Part shown: piece after piece, positions 53,628 through 62,249 of the stretch
Layout of the letters: each line of letters begins with the position of its first letter
Position numbering within the stretch: the stretch's first letter is position 1
Source: Flavobacteriales bacterium
GTDB taxonomy: Bacteria; Bacteroidota; Bacteroidia; Flavobacteriales_F; PHOS-HE28
Assembly: GCA_017987895.1 (NCBI GenBank)
Contig: JAGNSU010000007.1
Location: forward strand, 25,237 to 89,236
DNA: 64,000 nucleotides
Direction of reading: 5' to 3'
Position numbers and translations under genes: made by a program
Notes under the pieces: model-generated
What the model was told of the DNA's origin: nothing
What the model saw: the letters and a program-made list of their open reading frames with translations, nothing else
The model's database searches: none

Positions 53628-54755
53628 CTAGTTGAAGTAGCTCTTCACCGTAGCGGTGATGTGCTTGAGTTGTTCCTCGTCGAGCTCCGTGCTCATGGGC
53701 AGGCTCAGCACTTCGTGCGTGAGTTGCTCGGTGACAGGTAGGGAGCCTTCCGGGCATCGGTCGCTCTTGTACGCGTTCTGCAAATGGCATGGCACCGGGT
53801 AGTAGATCATGGCCGGTACGCCGTTCGTTTCGAGGTACTTCTTCAGGCCATCGCGATGGCCGCCGCCCACCTTCAGGGTGTACTGATGGAAAACGTGCGT
53901 GCTGCTCGCGCTGCGTTCAGGCACAGTGATATGCGCCATGCCTGCGAACGCCTTGTCGTAGTACGAAGCCGCCACGTTGCGCGCGGCGGCGTACTCGTCC
54001 AGATGCTTCAACTTGATCCGTAGGATCGCGGCCTGCATGGCGTCCAGGCGGCTGTTTACGCCGACCACCTCATGGTAGTAGCGCACCTCGCTGCCGTGGT
54101 TGCACACCCGGCGCAGGCGCTTGGCCAGGGCATCGTCATTGGTAAAAAGGGCACCGCCGTCCCCATAGCAACCCAGGTTCTTGCTGGGGAAGAAGCTCGT
54201 GCTTGCCACGTGGCCGATGGTCCCCGACTTCTTCTTCGTCCCGTCCGTGAACATATAGTCGCCCCCGATCGCTTGGGCGTTGTCCTCGATCACGTACAAC
54301 TTGTGCTTCGCGGCGATCGCCATGATCGCCTCCATATCCGCCGTTTGGCCGAAGAGGTGGACCGGCACGATGGCTTTCGTCCTCGGTGTGATCTTCCGCT
54401 CGATCTCGGCGGGATCCAGGTTGAAGGTGCCCGGCAGTACATCCGCGAACACCGGGGTGATACCGAGCAAGGCCACCACCTCCACCGTGGCCACGAAAGT
54501 GAACGAGGCGGTGATCACCTCGTCGCCGGGCTTCAGGTCCAGCGCCATCATGGCGATCTGCAAGGCATCCGTGCCGTTCGCGCAGCCGATCACATGCTTC
54601 ACCCCCAAGTAGGCGGCCATTTCCGCTTCCAGGGCCTTCACCTCGGGTCCGCCGATGAAGAGCGTGCTTTCGATCACGCGTTGCAGGGCCTCATCGACCT
54701 CCGGTCGGATCTTCTGGTACTGGCCGAGCAGGTCGACCATCTGAATTGGCTTCAT
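53628..54755 (-). CDS. DegT/DnrJ/EryC1/StrS aminotransferase, WbpE/WlbC-like
   Basis: A 375-residue PLP-dependent sugar aminotransferase. It starts MKPIQMVDLLGQYQKIRPEV; the PLP lysine lies in TSFFPSKNLGCYGDGGAL, preceded by HLFGQTADMEAIMAIA and DNAQAIGGDY. WbpE/WlbC enzymes of this type aminate C3 of the keto-sugar produced by the WbpB-type dehydrogenase. It is the first gene of the minus-strand sugar operon (54755 down to 45518). ATG 54755 fits the family start; the open frame extends much further upstream without coding character. Confidence 0.9.
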   Translation of the reverse strand: MKPIQMVDLLGQYQKIRPEVDEALQRVIESTLFIGGPEVKALEAEMAAYLGVKHVIGCANGTDALQIAMMALDLKPGDEVITASFTFVATVEVVALLGITPVFADVLPGTFNLDPAEIERKITPRTKAIVPVHLFGQTADMEAIMAIAAKHKLYVIEDNAQAIGGDYMFTDGTKKKSGTIGHVASTSFFPSKNLGCYGDGGALFTNDDALAKRLRRVCNHGSEVRYYHEVVGVNSRLDAMQAAILRIKLKHLDEYAAARNVAASYYDKAFAGMAHITVPERSASSTHVFHQYTLKVGGGHRDGLKKYLETNGVPAMIYYPVPCHLQNAYKSDRCPEGSLPVTEQLTHEVLSLPMSTELDEEQLKHITATVKSYFN

Positions 54756-54874
54756 AGGGAGGGATCGGGCGGGAACGTCCGGGTGATGGGCGCGGCGAAG
54801 ATAGCCATCGACCGAAGCGCGGTCCCCGCGCGTGGCAAGGCCCGCAGCGTGGGCCGGTGGCTTGATCGGAGGAT

Positions 54875-54882
54875 TACCTTCG
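54875..54882 (+). promoter_or_regulatory. candidate -7 box (TACCTTCG)
   Basis: TACCTTCG ends 8 bp before the ATG at 54891 and repeats the form found at 13269 and 19633. It lies in the divergent space between the sugar operon and the outer-membrane protein gene. Confidence 0.3.
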
Positions 54883-54890
54883 CACATCGG

Positions 54891-55649
54891 ATGAAACTTC
54901 TCCACGCGGCCGTCGCGGCCTTTCTCCTGGTCATCGCGGGCCCTTCGTACGCACAGCAGAGCATACGGGATACGACCATCATCATGGTGCCGGTCACGGC
55001 CAGCTATTCCTACCAGGTGCCGGGTGGTCATCTGGCGGAACGCTTCGGCCAGAACAGCAACGTGGGACTGTGCGCCTATGTGAAGCTGCGCAGCAACTAC
55101 CTGATCGGCGCGGAGGGTAGCTTCCTCTTCGGACGCAAGGTGATCGAGACCGGCTTGCTAAGCGGCCTGGCGAACAGCTACGGCCAGATCCTCGACCAGG
55201 ACGGCCAGCCTGCCCAAGTGCTGCTCTTCGAACGCGGGTATACCCTGATGGCCGTGCTGGGCAAGATCATCCCGATCGTGGGTCCCAACCCCAACAGCGG
55301 ATTGATGCTGAAGTTGAACCTGGGCTATCTGCGCCACAAGATCCGTATCGAGACCCAGGTGGACGAAGTGCCCCAACTGGAGGGGGACTACCTGCAGGGC
55401 TATGACCGCCTTACAGGCGGCCCTGCTTTTGGGCTTTCCGTGGGCTACCAGCATTTCGGCAACAAGCGTTTCGTGAACTTCTACTTCGGCTTCGAGGCGC
55501 TCTACGCCTTCACCCAGCCGCTGCGCGCGGTCAACTTCGACACCGGGAAAAGCGATGCGGACACGCGTGTGGATCAGCTCACCGGCCTGCGCGCGGGATG
55601 GACGATACCCATCTATCGACGCAAGGCCACCGGTTTCTATTCGTACTGA
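54891..55649 (+). CDS. outer-membrane beta-barrel-like protein
   Basis: A 252-residue exported protein. The signal peptide MKLLHAAVAAFLLVIAGPSYA is followed by QQSI. The rest alternates amphipathic beta-strands (VGLCAYVKLRSNYLIGAEGSF, LMLKLNLGYLRHKIRIE, AFGLSVGYQHFGNKRFVNFY), as in small outer-membrane barrels. It ends ATGFYSY, with an aromatic C-terminal residue typical of barrel proteins. I recognise no specific family. The stop overlaps the Kdo transferase start by one base (TGATG), so the two are translated together. Confidence 0.8.
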   Translation: MKLLHAAVAAFLLVIAGPSYAQQSIRDTTIIMVPVTASYSYQVPGGHLAERFGQNSNVGLCAYVKLRSNYLIGAEGSFLFGRKVIETGLLSGLANSYGQILDQDGQPAQVLLFERGYTLMAVLGKIIPIVGPNPNSGLMLKLNLGYLRHKIRIETQVDEVPQLEGDYLQGYDRLTGGPAFGLSVGYQHFGNKRFVNFYFGFEALYAFTQPLRAVNFDTGKSDADTRVDQLTGLRAGWTIPIYRRKATGFYSY

Positions 55650-56929
55650 TGCCATTGCTCACCGACCTGGGCGCGGCGGGCTACCATATGGGTGTCCGTC
55701 TGGCCGCTCCCTTCCTACCCAAGGCCCGCGCTTGGGTGGATGGCCGCAAAGGGCTCTGGGCGAGGCTGGAAGCCCAGCGTGACGACCTGCGCGGCTGTCT
55801 GTGGATGCATTGCGCCAGCGTGGGCGAGTTCGAACAGGGACGCCCCGTGCTGGAGGCGATCAAGCGCGAACGGCCCGGCCTGCCTGTGCTCCTCACCTTC
55901 TTCAGCCCGAGCGGCTATGAAGCGCGCAAGGACTTCCCTCTGGCCACCCATGTGGACTATCTCCCTGTGGATACCGCCGCGAACGCTTGCCGCTTCATGG
56001 AGCTGGTGCGGCCTGGCACCGTACTCTGGGTGAAGTACGAGTTCTGGTACCACCACTTGCGCGCTACGAGGACGAGACGGATCCCCACGTTCTTGATCAG
56101 CGCCATCTTCCGGCCCGGACAACCTTTCTTTCGGTGGTACGGGAGCGCCTGGCGCAGAATGCTCGGGTGCTTCACCCATCTCTTCGTTCAAGACGAACGG
56201 TCCCGAGCTCTGCTCACGGGGATCGGAACCACGAACGTCACCGTGGTCGGCGATACGCGGTTCGACCGTGTGAGGGCCATCGTCGAAGACGCCTCCTCGC
56301 ATGGCCAAGGAACGGGGATCGCGGATGCGTTCAGGAACGACCATCCCGCATTCGTGCTCGGGAGCACCTGGCCGGAGGATGAAGAAGTCATCCTGGCGGC
56401 GTATGCGAGGCTGGCAAAGAAGCCGAAGCTGATCGTCGCCCCCCATGAACTCCGCGAGAACCAATTGCTCGCGATCGAAGCTCGCTTCCCGAAACCCTTG
56501 GTGCGCTGGAGCGAGTTGGAAGGCACGACGGCGGCCAACATCCGTGCGACGTTGGGAAAGGAGGCTACCGGCACCTTGCTCGTGGACCGCATGGGGCTGC
56601 TCGCAAGACTTTATGCGCACGGCGATGTCGCCTACGTAGGCGGTGGCTTCAGCGACGGCATCCACAGCCTGCTGGAAGCCGCCGCCTGGGGCCGTCCCGT
56701 GATCTTCGGACCCAACCACCGCAAGTTCGCCGAGGCGAAGGGGTTGATCGAGGCGGGCGCCGGTTTCGAAGTGCGCAATATGGAGGTTCTGGTGGCGTTG
56801 CTCGACCGGCTGTTCGCCGATCGAACGGAGCTAAAGCGAGCGTCGGAAGCGGCCGCGCGTTTTGTGAAGGAGCGAACCGGAGCGACGAACATCATCGCAA
56901 AGACCTGTCTCGGTTCCATGAAACCCTAA
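55649..56929 (+). CDS. waaA: 3-deoxy-D-manno-octulosonic acid (Kdo) transferase
   Basis: A 426-residue GT30 glycosyltransferase that adds Kdo to lipid A precursors at the inner membrane. The catalytic Glu60 is in MHCASVGEFEQGRPV. The second domain has VLGSTWPEDEEVILAAY, APHELRENQL and the donor-binding YVGGGFSDGIHSLLEAAAWG with GRPVIFGPNHRKFAEAKGL. ATG 55649 lies in the stop of the outer-membrane protein gene; the N-terminal hydrophobic anchor is short. One or two Kdo additions cannot be told apart. Confidence 0.94.
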   Translation: MPLLTDLGAAGYHMGVRLAAPFLPKARAWVDGRKGLWARLEAQRDDLRGCLWMHCASVGEFEQGRPVLEAIKRERPGLPVLLTFFSPSGYEARKDFPLATHVDYLPVDTAANACRFMELVRPGTVLWVKYEFWYHHLRATRTRRIPTFLISAIFRPGQPFFRWYGSAWRRMLGCFTHLFVQDERSRALLTGIGTTNVTVVGDTRFDRVRAIVEDASSHGQGTGIADAFRNDHPAFVLGSTWPEDEEVILAAYARLAKKPKLIVAPHELRENQLLAIEARFPKPLVRWSELEGTTAANIRATLGKEATGTLLVDRMGLLARLYAHGDVAYVGGGFSDGIHSLLEAAAWGRPVIFGPNHRKFAEAKGLIEAGAGFEVRNMEVLVALLDRLFADRTELKRASEAAARFVKERTGATNIIAKTCLGSMKP

Positions 56930-56940
56930 GACCACCACCC

Positions 56941-57957
56941 ATGGCCCAAATCCTTATCCGCCTTTCTCTTCTCGTGATCGCTCTCCTGGCTGCACCTCTC
57001 TCCTGGGCCACACATATCCGCGGCGCGGAGATCCAATACCAGCATGTTTCCGGGAACACATACACGATCATCGTCCATTTCTACCTCGACCCCACCTCAC
57101 CGGCTGATCGCGAAGAGGTGGTCGTGGACATGGGCGATGGCACGAACGATACGCTCCCGCGTTTGGAGATCATTCCATTGCCTGATGCCACGTGCGAGAC
57201 GAGCCTGAACGTCTACGTCGGCCAACACACCTTTTCGGGGCCCGGCACTTACACGATCGCCATGCGCGATCCGAACAGGAACGGGGGCATCCTGAACATC
57301 CTCGATTCCGATGAAGTGGAAATGTGCGCACGCGCTGTGCTGGTGATCGATCCGCTCATCGGAGGGAACAGCTCGCCCGTCTTCGACGCGCAGCAAACCG
57401 AGGTGGGCTATGAGTACAGCACGCTGGTACACCAGCCAAATGCCACGGATCTTGATGGCGACAGCCTTTCCTTCGATCTGATAACCCCGCACGGCGACGA
57501 TTGCCTGGAGATCCCCGGTTACACCTTTCCTCCCGATGCGACCCCGGGCGCTGACTTCGCCTGGGCGGATCCGCTGGATGGCTCGTTCCATTGGCATAAT
57601 CCGCAGTTGATGGGAGAATTCGTCATTGCCATCCGATGCCGCGAATGGCGCAACGGAACGATGGTCGGCGAGGTGGTACGGGATATGACCCTTTGCATCA
57701 GTGCGCTGCCGAGCAGCGTCAACGAGAACGCATACAGCGGAGGTGATGATGCCATCGTTCCCATGGCACAGGCCGGGCTGTACCAGTTCACCGGCGATCC
57801 CGCCACCCTGCTGCGCGTCACGGATATGGCCGGGCAGGTGGTGATCGAAAATGGCCGAGGGATCATCGACCTCCGAGGGCGACCGAGAGGCGTCTATGTG
57901 GTCCGCGGTTCCAGCACGACCAGGATAGCGTGGAGCAGGCGCTTGGTCCACCAGTGA
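56941..57957 (+). CDS. secreted protein with THIRGAEI-type N-terminus and T9SS-like tail
   Basis: A 338-residue exported protein. The signal peptide MAQILIRLSLLVIALLAAPLSWA is followed by THIRGAEIQYQHVSGNTYTI, an opening common in large flavobacterial surface and gliding-related proteins. Beta-sandwich segments follow (VVVDMGDGTNDTLPRLE, VGYEYSTLVHQPNATDLDGDS, HWHNPQLMGEFVIAIRCREW). The C-terminal 70 residues act as a reduced T9SS sorting domain (LLRVTDMAGQVVIENGRG, RPRGVYVVRG). The next gene (58018) is a paralogue. Function unknown. Confidence 0.78.
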   Translation: MAQILIRLSLLVIALLAAPLSWATHIRGAEIQYQHVSGNTYTIIVHFYLDPTSPADREEVVVDMGDGTNDTLPRLEIIPLPDATCETSLNVYVGQHTFSGPGTYTIAMRDPNRNGGILNILDSDEVEMCARAVLVIDPLIGGNSSPVFDAQQTEVGYEYSTLVHQPNATDLDGDSLSFDLITPHGDDCLEIPGYTFPPDATPGADFAWADPLDGSFHWHNPQLMGEFVIAIRCREWRNGTMVGEVVRDMTLCISALPSSVNENAYSGGDDAIVPMAQAGLYQFTGDPATLLRVTDMAGQVVIENGRGIIDLRGRPRGVYVVRGSSTTRIAWSRRLVHQ

Positions 57958-58004
57958 CCGGGGGCGTAAGTCACGGACCCGCCTCCGCTCGTCCTGGGGC
58001 CCCG

Positions 58005-58012
58005 TATCTTAG
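58005..58012 (+). promoter_or_regulatory. candidate -7 box (TATCTTAG)
   Basis: TATCTTAG ends 5 bp before the ATG at 58018. The same kind of box with a very short leader is seen at 8994 and 19633. Confidence 0.3.
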
Positions 58013-58017
58013 GGACC

Positions 58018-59064
58018 ATGTTCCGCTCGCAGTGGACCGCCTGGGTTCTGGTGCTGCCGCTTCTTGGTGCTTTCTCCGGAGCGAACGCCTCGCATCTGTC
58101 CGGCGGTGATATCCGGTACACGCACTTGGGCGGGAACAGCTACCGCATCGAGGTGCTCCTTTATACCAAGAGCACAGGGGTATCGCCACAACCGGAGATC
58201 CCCATCTCCTTGGGCGACGGAGCCCTGGACACCCTGCCGCTGGTGGAGACCCTTCCGCTTTCTCCCAACGACAGCACCTGCTCGGACCAGCAGGTAAGCC
58301 TGTACTCAGCGAACCATACCTACACCGGCCCCGGCGATTACACGATCACCGCGAACGTGATCAATCGGAACGGCGGCATTCTCAATGTGCCGAACTCGCT
58401 TGGGCAGAGCATCTGCCTGAAGGCCCGGTTGGTGATCGATCCGCAGTTGGGGCCGAACACCTCGGCGCGTTTCCAGGCACCCCAGAACGCTGTGGGGTAT
58501 CTGTGGAGCACCTTGGTACACAACCCGCTGCCCACCGATAGCGATGGGGATAGCCTGAGCCTGGAACTGATCACACCCGATGGGTTGAGTTGCGATCCCC
58601 TGCCCGGGTACATCACACCCGCTGAAGTGCCTTCGCCGGATCCCATGTGGAACTACCTCGACCCACAAACCGGTCGCTACCAGTGGTACCATCCGCAACT
58701 CACCGGACAGTATGTGATCGCCATCCACGCCCGCGAATGGCGCAATGGTATGCTGATCGGCGAAGTGACCCGGGATATGAGCATCTGCATCAGTTCGCTG
58801 TTCTCGGTGACCGGCGTGGAGGAACCGCAAGCTCACAATGCGTTCATGGTGTTCCCGGGTCCGGAAGCAGGCGTGTTCCGCGTCCTGAGCACTTCTGCGA
58901 TAAGTCTGGCTGTCGTCGACGCCTTGGGCCGCAGGGTGGAGGAACACCGCATGGCTTCTGGCGAGCAACGGCTCGATCTGCGCGATCACACTGCGGGAAG
59001 CTATGTTCTGGTGGCAGTGAGCGCCGACGGGCGTCGTTCAACGCAGGGGGTCATGCTTCCCTAG
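58018..59064 (+). CDS. secreted protein, paralogue of the 56941 gene
   Basis: A 348-residue exported protein. Signal peptide MFRSQWTAWVLVLPLLGAFSGANA then SHLSGGDIRYTHLGGNSYRI. It aligns with the upstream protein along its whole length: NRNGGILN, CLKARLVIDPQLG against CARAVLVIDPLIG, GYLWSTLVHNPLPTDSDGDS, WYHPQLTGQYVIAIHAREWR. The C-terminal tail is again T9SS-like (SLAVVDALGRRVEEHRM, GSYVLVAVSADG). The pair arose by tandem duplication. Function unknown; probably surface-exposed. Confidence 0.78.
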   Translation: MFRSQWTAWVLVLPLLGAFSGANASHLSGGDIRYTHLGGNSYRIEVLLYTKSTGVSPQPEIPISLGDGALDTLPLVETLPLSPNDSTCSDQQVSLYSANHTYTGPGDYTITANVINRNGGILNVPNSLGQSICLKARLVIDPQLGPNTSARFQAPQNAVGYLWSTLVHNPLPTDSDGDSLSLELITPDGLSCDPLPGYITPAEVPSPDPMWNYLDPQTGRYQWYHPQLTGQYVIAIHAREWRNGMLIGEVTRDMSICISSLFSVTGVEEPQAHNAFMVFPGPEAGVFRVLSTSAISLAVVDALGRRVEEHRMASGEQRLDLRDHTAGSYVLVAVSADGRRSTQGVMLP

Positions 59065-59104
59065 TCATCGTTCGCGCGGATGTACCGTCCTACGAGCGGG
59101 CCGC

Positions 59105-59112
59105 TACATTCG
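59105..59112 (+). promoter_or_regulatory. candidate -7 box (TACATTCG)
   Basis: TACATTCG lies 18 bp before the ATG of the carbamoyltransferase gene and could serve the four-gene operon that follows. No clear -33 TTG. Confidence 0.25.
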
Positions 59113-59130
59113 CCGTCCGTTCACCACCCT

Positions 59131-60996
59131 ATGAAGGTCCTCGGCATTTCCGCGTTCTATCACGACAGTGCCGCAGCGCTCCTGCAGGACGGCCGCATCA
59201 TCGCCGCCGCGCAGGAAGAGCGTTTCACCCGTAAGAAACATGATCCCGGGTTCCCGACGAACGCCGTGCGCTACTGTCTGGAAGAAGCAGGACTGCGCTT
59301 GGAGGACCTTGACGCCGTGGCGTTCTATGACAAGCCCCTGCTCAAGTTCGAGCGGTTGCTGGAAACGTACTACGGCTTCGCACCAAAGGGCATCAAGAGC
59401 TTCTTGATGAGCATGCCGGTGTGGATGAAGGAGAAGCTCTTTCTGAAAAAACTGATCCGCGACGAACTGAGAGCCTTCGGCGATCCCGGCGCTGTGATGA
59501 AGAAGCTCTACTTCCCCGAGCACCATCTCAGCCACGCCGCCAGCGCCTACTACGCCTCGCCCTTCACGGACAGCGCCGTACTCACCATCGATGGCGTGGG
59601 CGAATGGGCCACCGCGAGCATCTGCCACGGCACGGGCAAGGACCTCACCATCCTGCGCGAGTTGCATTTCCCGCACAGCCTCGGCCTGCTTTATTCCGCC
59701 TTCACCTATTTCTGCGGTTTCCGCGTGAACAGCGGTGAGTACAAGTTGATGGGCCTCGCTCCTTACGGCCGACAAGGGAGCCCGGAAGTAGCGCGCTACG
59801 TGGAGATCATCACGAAAGAGCTCGTAAAACTGAACGAGGATGGCTCGGTGTGGCTGGATCAACGCTACTTCGACTATGCCACCGGGCTGCGCATGGTGAA
59901 CGATGCCGCTTGGGCGAAACTGTTCGGTTTCCCACGCCGCGAGCCGGAAAGGGATGAGCTCGTGCAGCACCATTGCGATCTGGCCCTCGCCATACAACAG
60001 GTCACCGAAGAAGCCGTCGTGCGTATGGCTCGCGAGGCAAAGCGCCTTACCGGTTCGGAGCACTTGTGCATGGCCGGTGGTGTGGCCTTGAACTGTGTGG
60101 CCAACGGCAAATTGCTGGACAGCGGTGTGTTCAAAGAGATCTTCATCCAACCCGCCGCAGGCGATGCCGGTGGTGCCCTCGGTGCCGCCTACGCGGTACA
60201 CCACATCCACCACGGTGGTGCGCGGGATACGGCCCAACAACCCGATGCCATGCAGGGCAGCTACCTCGGTCCGGCCGTCGTGGCGCAGGATGTGGAACGC
60301 CTGGCCCGTCGCTACGGCGCACCATTCCACCGCTTCGACGATTCTTCCGCATTGATGGAACGCACTTCGGCATTGCTCGCTGAAGGCAAGGTGGTGGGTT
60401 GGGTGCAAGGCCGCATGGAATTCGGTCCGCGGGCGTTGGGTGCGCGCAGCATTCTGGGCGATCCGCGTGATACGGAGATGCAGAAGAAGCTCAATCTGAA
60501 GATCAAGTACCGCGAGAGCTTCCGCCCCTTCGCGCCCGCTGTGTTGCACGAGGACCGAGCGAACTACTTCGAGCTCACCACGCGATCGCCCTACATGTTG
60601 CTGGTGCGCCCGGTGCAGGCATCACTGCGCAAACCACTCCCCGCGGAATATCCGCAGCTCGGCATCCGCGAGAAATTGTACCACGACCGTTCGACGTTAC
60701 CTGCCATTACGCATGTGGATTTCAGCGCCCGCGTTCAGACAGTGCATCGTGAGACCAATCCACGCTTCCATGCGCTCATCAGCGCTTTCAAAGCGAAGAC
60801 GGGCACGGGCATGTTGGTGAACACCAGTTTCAATGTGCGCGGCGAACCGATCGTGTGTACGCCGGAGGATGCCTACCGCTGCTTCATGCGCACCGAGATG
60901 GATGTCCTCGTGCTGGGCGATCACTTGTTCCTGAAGCCCGAGCAACCCGCCTGGCAGCGCACGGACAACTGGAAGGAGGAGTTCGTACTGGACTGA
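59131..60996 (+). CDS. NodU/TobZ-type carbamoyltransferase
   Basis: A 621-residue O-carbamoyltransferase that would move a carbamoyl group from carbamoyl phosphate, via carbamoyl-AMP, to a sugar or natural-product hydroxyl. The N-terminal Kae1-like domain opens MKVLGISAFYHDSAAALLQD and has metal ligands in FPEHHLSHAASAYY and DGVGEWATASI. The C-terminal YrdC-like domain has GRMEFGPRALGARSILGDPR and MLVNTSFNVRGEPIVCTPED. It heads an operon with SGNH, DUF5989 and SxtJ genes (gaps of 2-5 bp). ATG 59131 fits the family; the frame is open upstream to 59080. Confidence 0.93.
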   Translation: MKVLGISAFYHDSAAALLQDGRIIAAAQEERFTRKKHDPGFPTNAVRYCLEEAGLRLEDLDAVAFYDKPLLKFERLLETYYGFAPKGIKSFLMSMPVWMKEKLFLKKLIRDELRAFGDPGAVMKKLYFPEHHLSHAASAYYASPFTDSAVLTIDGVGEWATASICHGTGKDLTILRELHFPHSLGLLYSAFTYFCGFRVNSGEYKLMGLAPYGRQGSPEVARYVEIITKELVKLNEDGSVWLDQRYFDYATGLRMVNDAAWAKLFGFPRREPERDELVQHHCDLALAIQQVTEEAVVRMAREAKRLTGSEHLCMAGGVALNCVANGKLLDSGVFKEIFIQPAAGDAGGALGAAYAVHHIHHGGARDTAQQPDAMQGSYLGPAVVAQDVERLARRYGAPFHRFDDSSALMERTSALLAEGKVVGWVQGRMEFGPRALGARSILGDPRDTEMQKKLNLKIKYRESFRPFAPAVLHEDRANYFELTTRSPYMLLVRPVQASLRKPLPAEYPQLGIREKLYHDRSTLPAITHVDFSARVQTVHRETNPRFHALISAFKAKTGTGMLVNTSFNVRGEPIVCTPEDAYRCFMRTEMDVLVLGDHLFLKPEQPAWQRTDNWKEEFVLD

Positions 60997-61001
60997 TCAT
61001 T

Positions 61002-62093
61002 ATGCAGCTCCGCATCGGGTACGCGCTGTTCCTGCTGCTCTTCACGCTGCTCGCCGCAGAAGTGTTGCTGCGTTCGGTGGATCCCTTCGGCATACGCGTG
61101 CGCGGCGATCACATCGAGCTGGTCGCGAACACGGACCACACTTGGGAGAACGGTACGCTGCCCGACATCGATGCGCGGATCCACATGCACCGCAATAGCC
61201 TGGGCTTCCGTGGTGCGGATCCACCCACCGATACCACCGGTAGCTTGCGCATCATCGCCGTGGGCGGAAGCACCACCGAATGCCAGTACCTGAGCGATGG
61301 CCAGGACTGGCCCGCCTTGCTCGCCGACACCATCACACAGCACTTCGATCGGTCGTGGACCAACAATGCCGGGCTCGATGGGCACAGCACCTTCGGCCAT
61401 GCCTACCTGTTGCACGATCTGGTCCTGCCGCTGCGCCCACAGGTGGTCTTGCTCTTGATCGGTGCCAATGAGGTGGGCCGCCACGATATCGGTTGGTTCG
61501 ATCTGGAACACATCAACAACGGGAGAGAACGCTGGACATGGACCGACCACCTGGAATTGCTGAACACCTGGAAAGCGCTGCGCAACGCCGCCCAGGCGAA
61601 GCAGGGTCACGTTATGCACGAGGCCATTTCACCCGGGGCCACATTTTCCCTTACGCTGGATAGCGCGATCGTGACACGCGCGCTACAACGCGAACTTCCC
61701 CTGGTGGACCGCTTCGGCGAAAGGCTTGCTGGCCTGGTCGCTCTGTGCCGCACGCATGGCAGCGATCCGATCCTGGTCACCCAGCCCACCCTTTTCAGCA
61801 GCGCCACCGATCCGGCAACAGGAAAGGACCTGGGCCATTTTCCGTTGGGCGATAGCTTGAACGGCGACCTGGTAGCGCGGCGCCTTGCGCTCTACAACGC
61901 ACGTACCCGCGCCATCGCCACCGCTACCGGCGCTGCCGTGATCGATCTGGATAGCCTGCTACCCGGCAACTCCACCGACTTCTACGACAGCTACCACTTT
62001 ACCAGAACGGGTGCCCGCCATGTGGCGCAGCGTATCGCCGAAGCCCTCATCCCATACCTTTCCGCCCACTACCCACAGCACCTGGAACGCTGA
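61002..62093 (+). CDS. membrane-anchored SGNH/GDSL hydrolase family protein
   Basis: A 363-residue protein. An N-terminal helix (IGYALFLLLFTLLAAEVLL) anchors an SGNH domain. Block I has nucleophile Ser90 (IAVGGSTTECQY); then come the Gly/Asn blocks (NNAGLDGHSTFGHAY, LLIGANEVGRHDIG) and the closing catalytic Asp/His in DFYDSYHFTRTGARHVAQ. Such proteins act as esterases or acyltransferases on glycans. It starts 5 bp after the carbamoyltransferase stop and 4 bp before the DUF5989 gene, so it is part of that operon. Substrate unknown. Confidence 0.88.
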   Translation: MQLRIGYALFLLLFTLLAAEVLLRSVDPFGIRVRGDHIELVANTDHTWENGTLPDIDARIHMHRNSLGFRGADPPTDTTGSLRIIAVGGSTTECQYLSDGQDWPALLADTITQHFDRSWTNNAGLDGHSTFGHAYLLHDLVLPLRPQVVLLLIGANEVGRHDIGWFDLEHINNGRERWTWTDHLELLNTWKALRNAAQAKQGHVMHEAISPGATFSLTLDSAIVTRALQRELPLVDRFGERLAGLVALCRTHGSDPILVTQPTLFSSATDPATGKDLGHFPLGDSLNGDLVARRLALYNARTRAIATATGAAVIDLDSLLPGNSTDFYDSYHFTRTGARHVAQRIAEALIPYLSAHYPQHLER

Positions 62094-62097
62094 ACGC

Positions 62098-62247
62098 ATG
62101 GATTTCCTAACCGACCTATGGGGCTTCCTCTGGAGCCGAAAAAAATGGTGGCTCGCACCGGTGATCATCGTGCTATTGCTGCTCGGCGTGCTCCTGGTGA
62201 TCGGCGGCGGTTCCGCCGTGGCTCCCTTCATCTACACGTTGTTCTAG
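62098..62247 (+). CDS. DUF5989 small membrane protein
   Basis: A 49-residue protein: MDFLTDLWGFLWSRKKWWL followed by one transmembrane helix (about residues 19-38, PVIIVLLLLGVLLVIGG) and the end APFIYTLF. The W-x-F-L-x-x-R-K-K-x-W-x-x-P pattern is the DUF5989 signature, a family of about 50 residues found next to carbamoyltransferase and SxtJ genes. Function is unknown. It lies 4 bp after the SGNH gene and 2 bp before the SxtJ gene. Confidence 0.85.
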   Translation: MDFLTDLWGFLWSRKKWWLAPVIIVLLLLGVLLVIGGGSAVAPFIYTLF

Positions 62248-62249
62248 CC

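Noticed and set aside
59104..60549. 481-residue open frame opposite the carbamoyltransferase gene
   Set aside because: Antisense shadow of a clear enzyme gene; no domain, no start signal, low-complexity composition.
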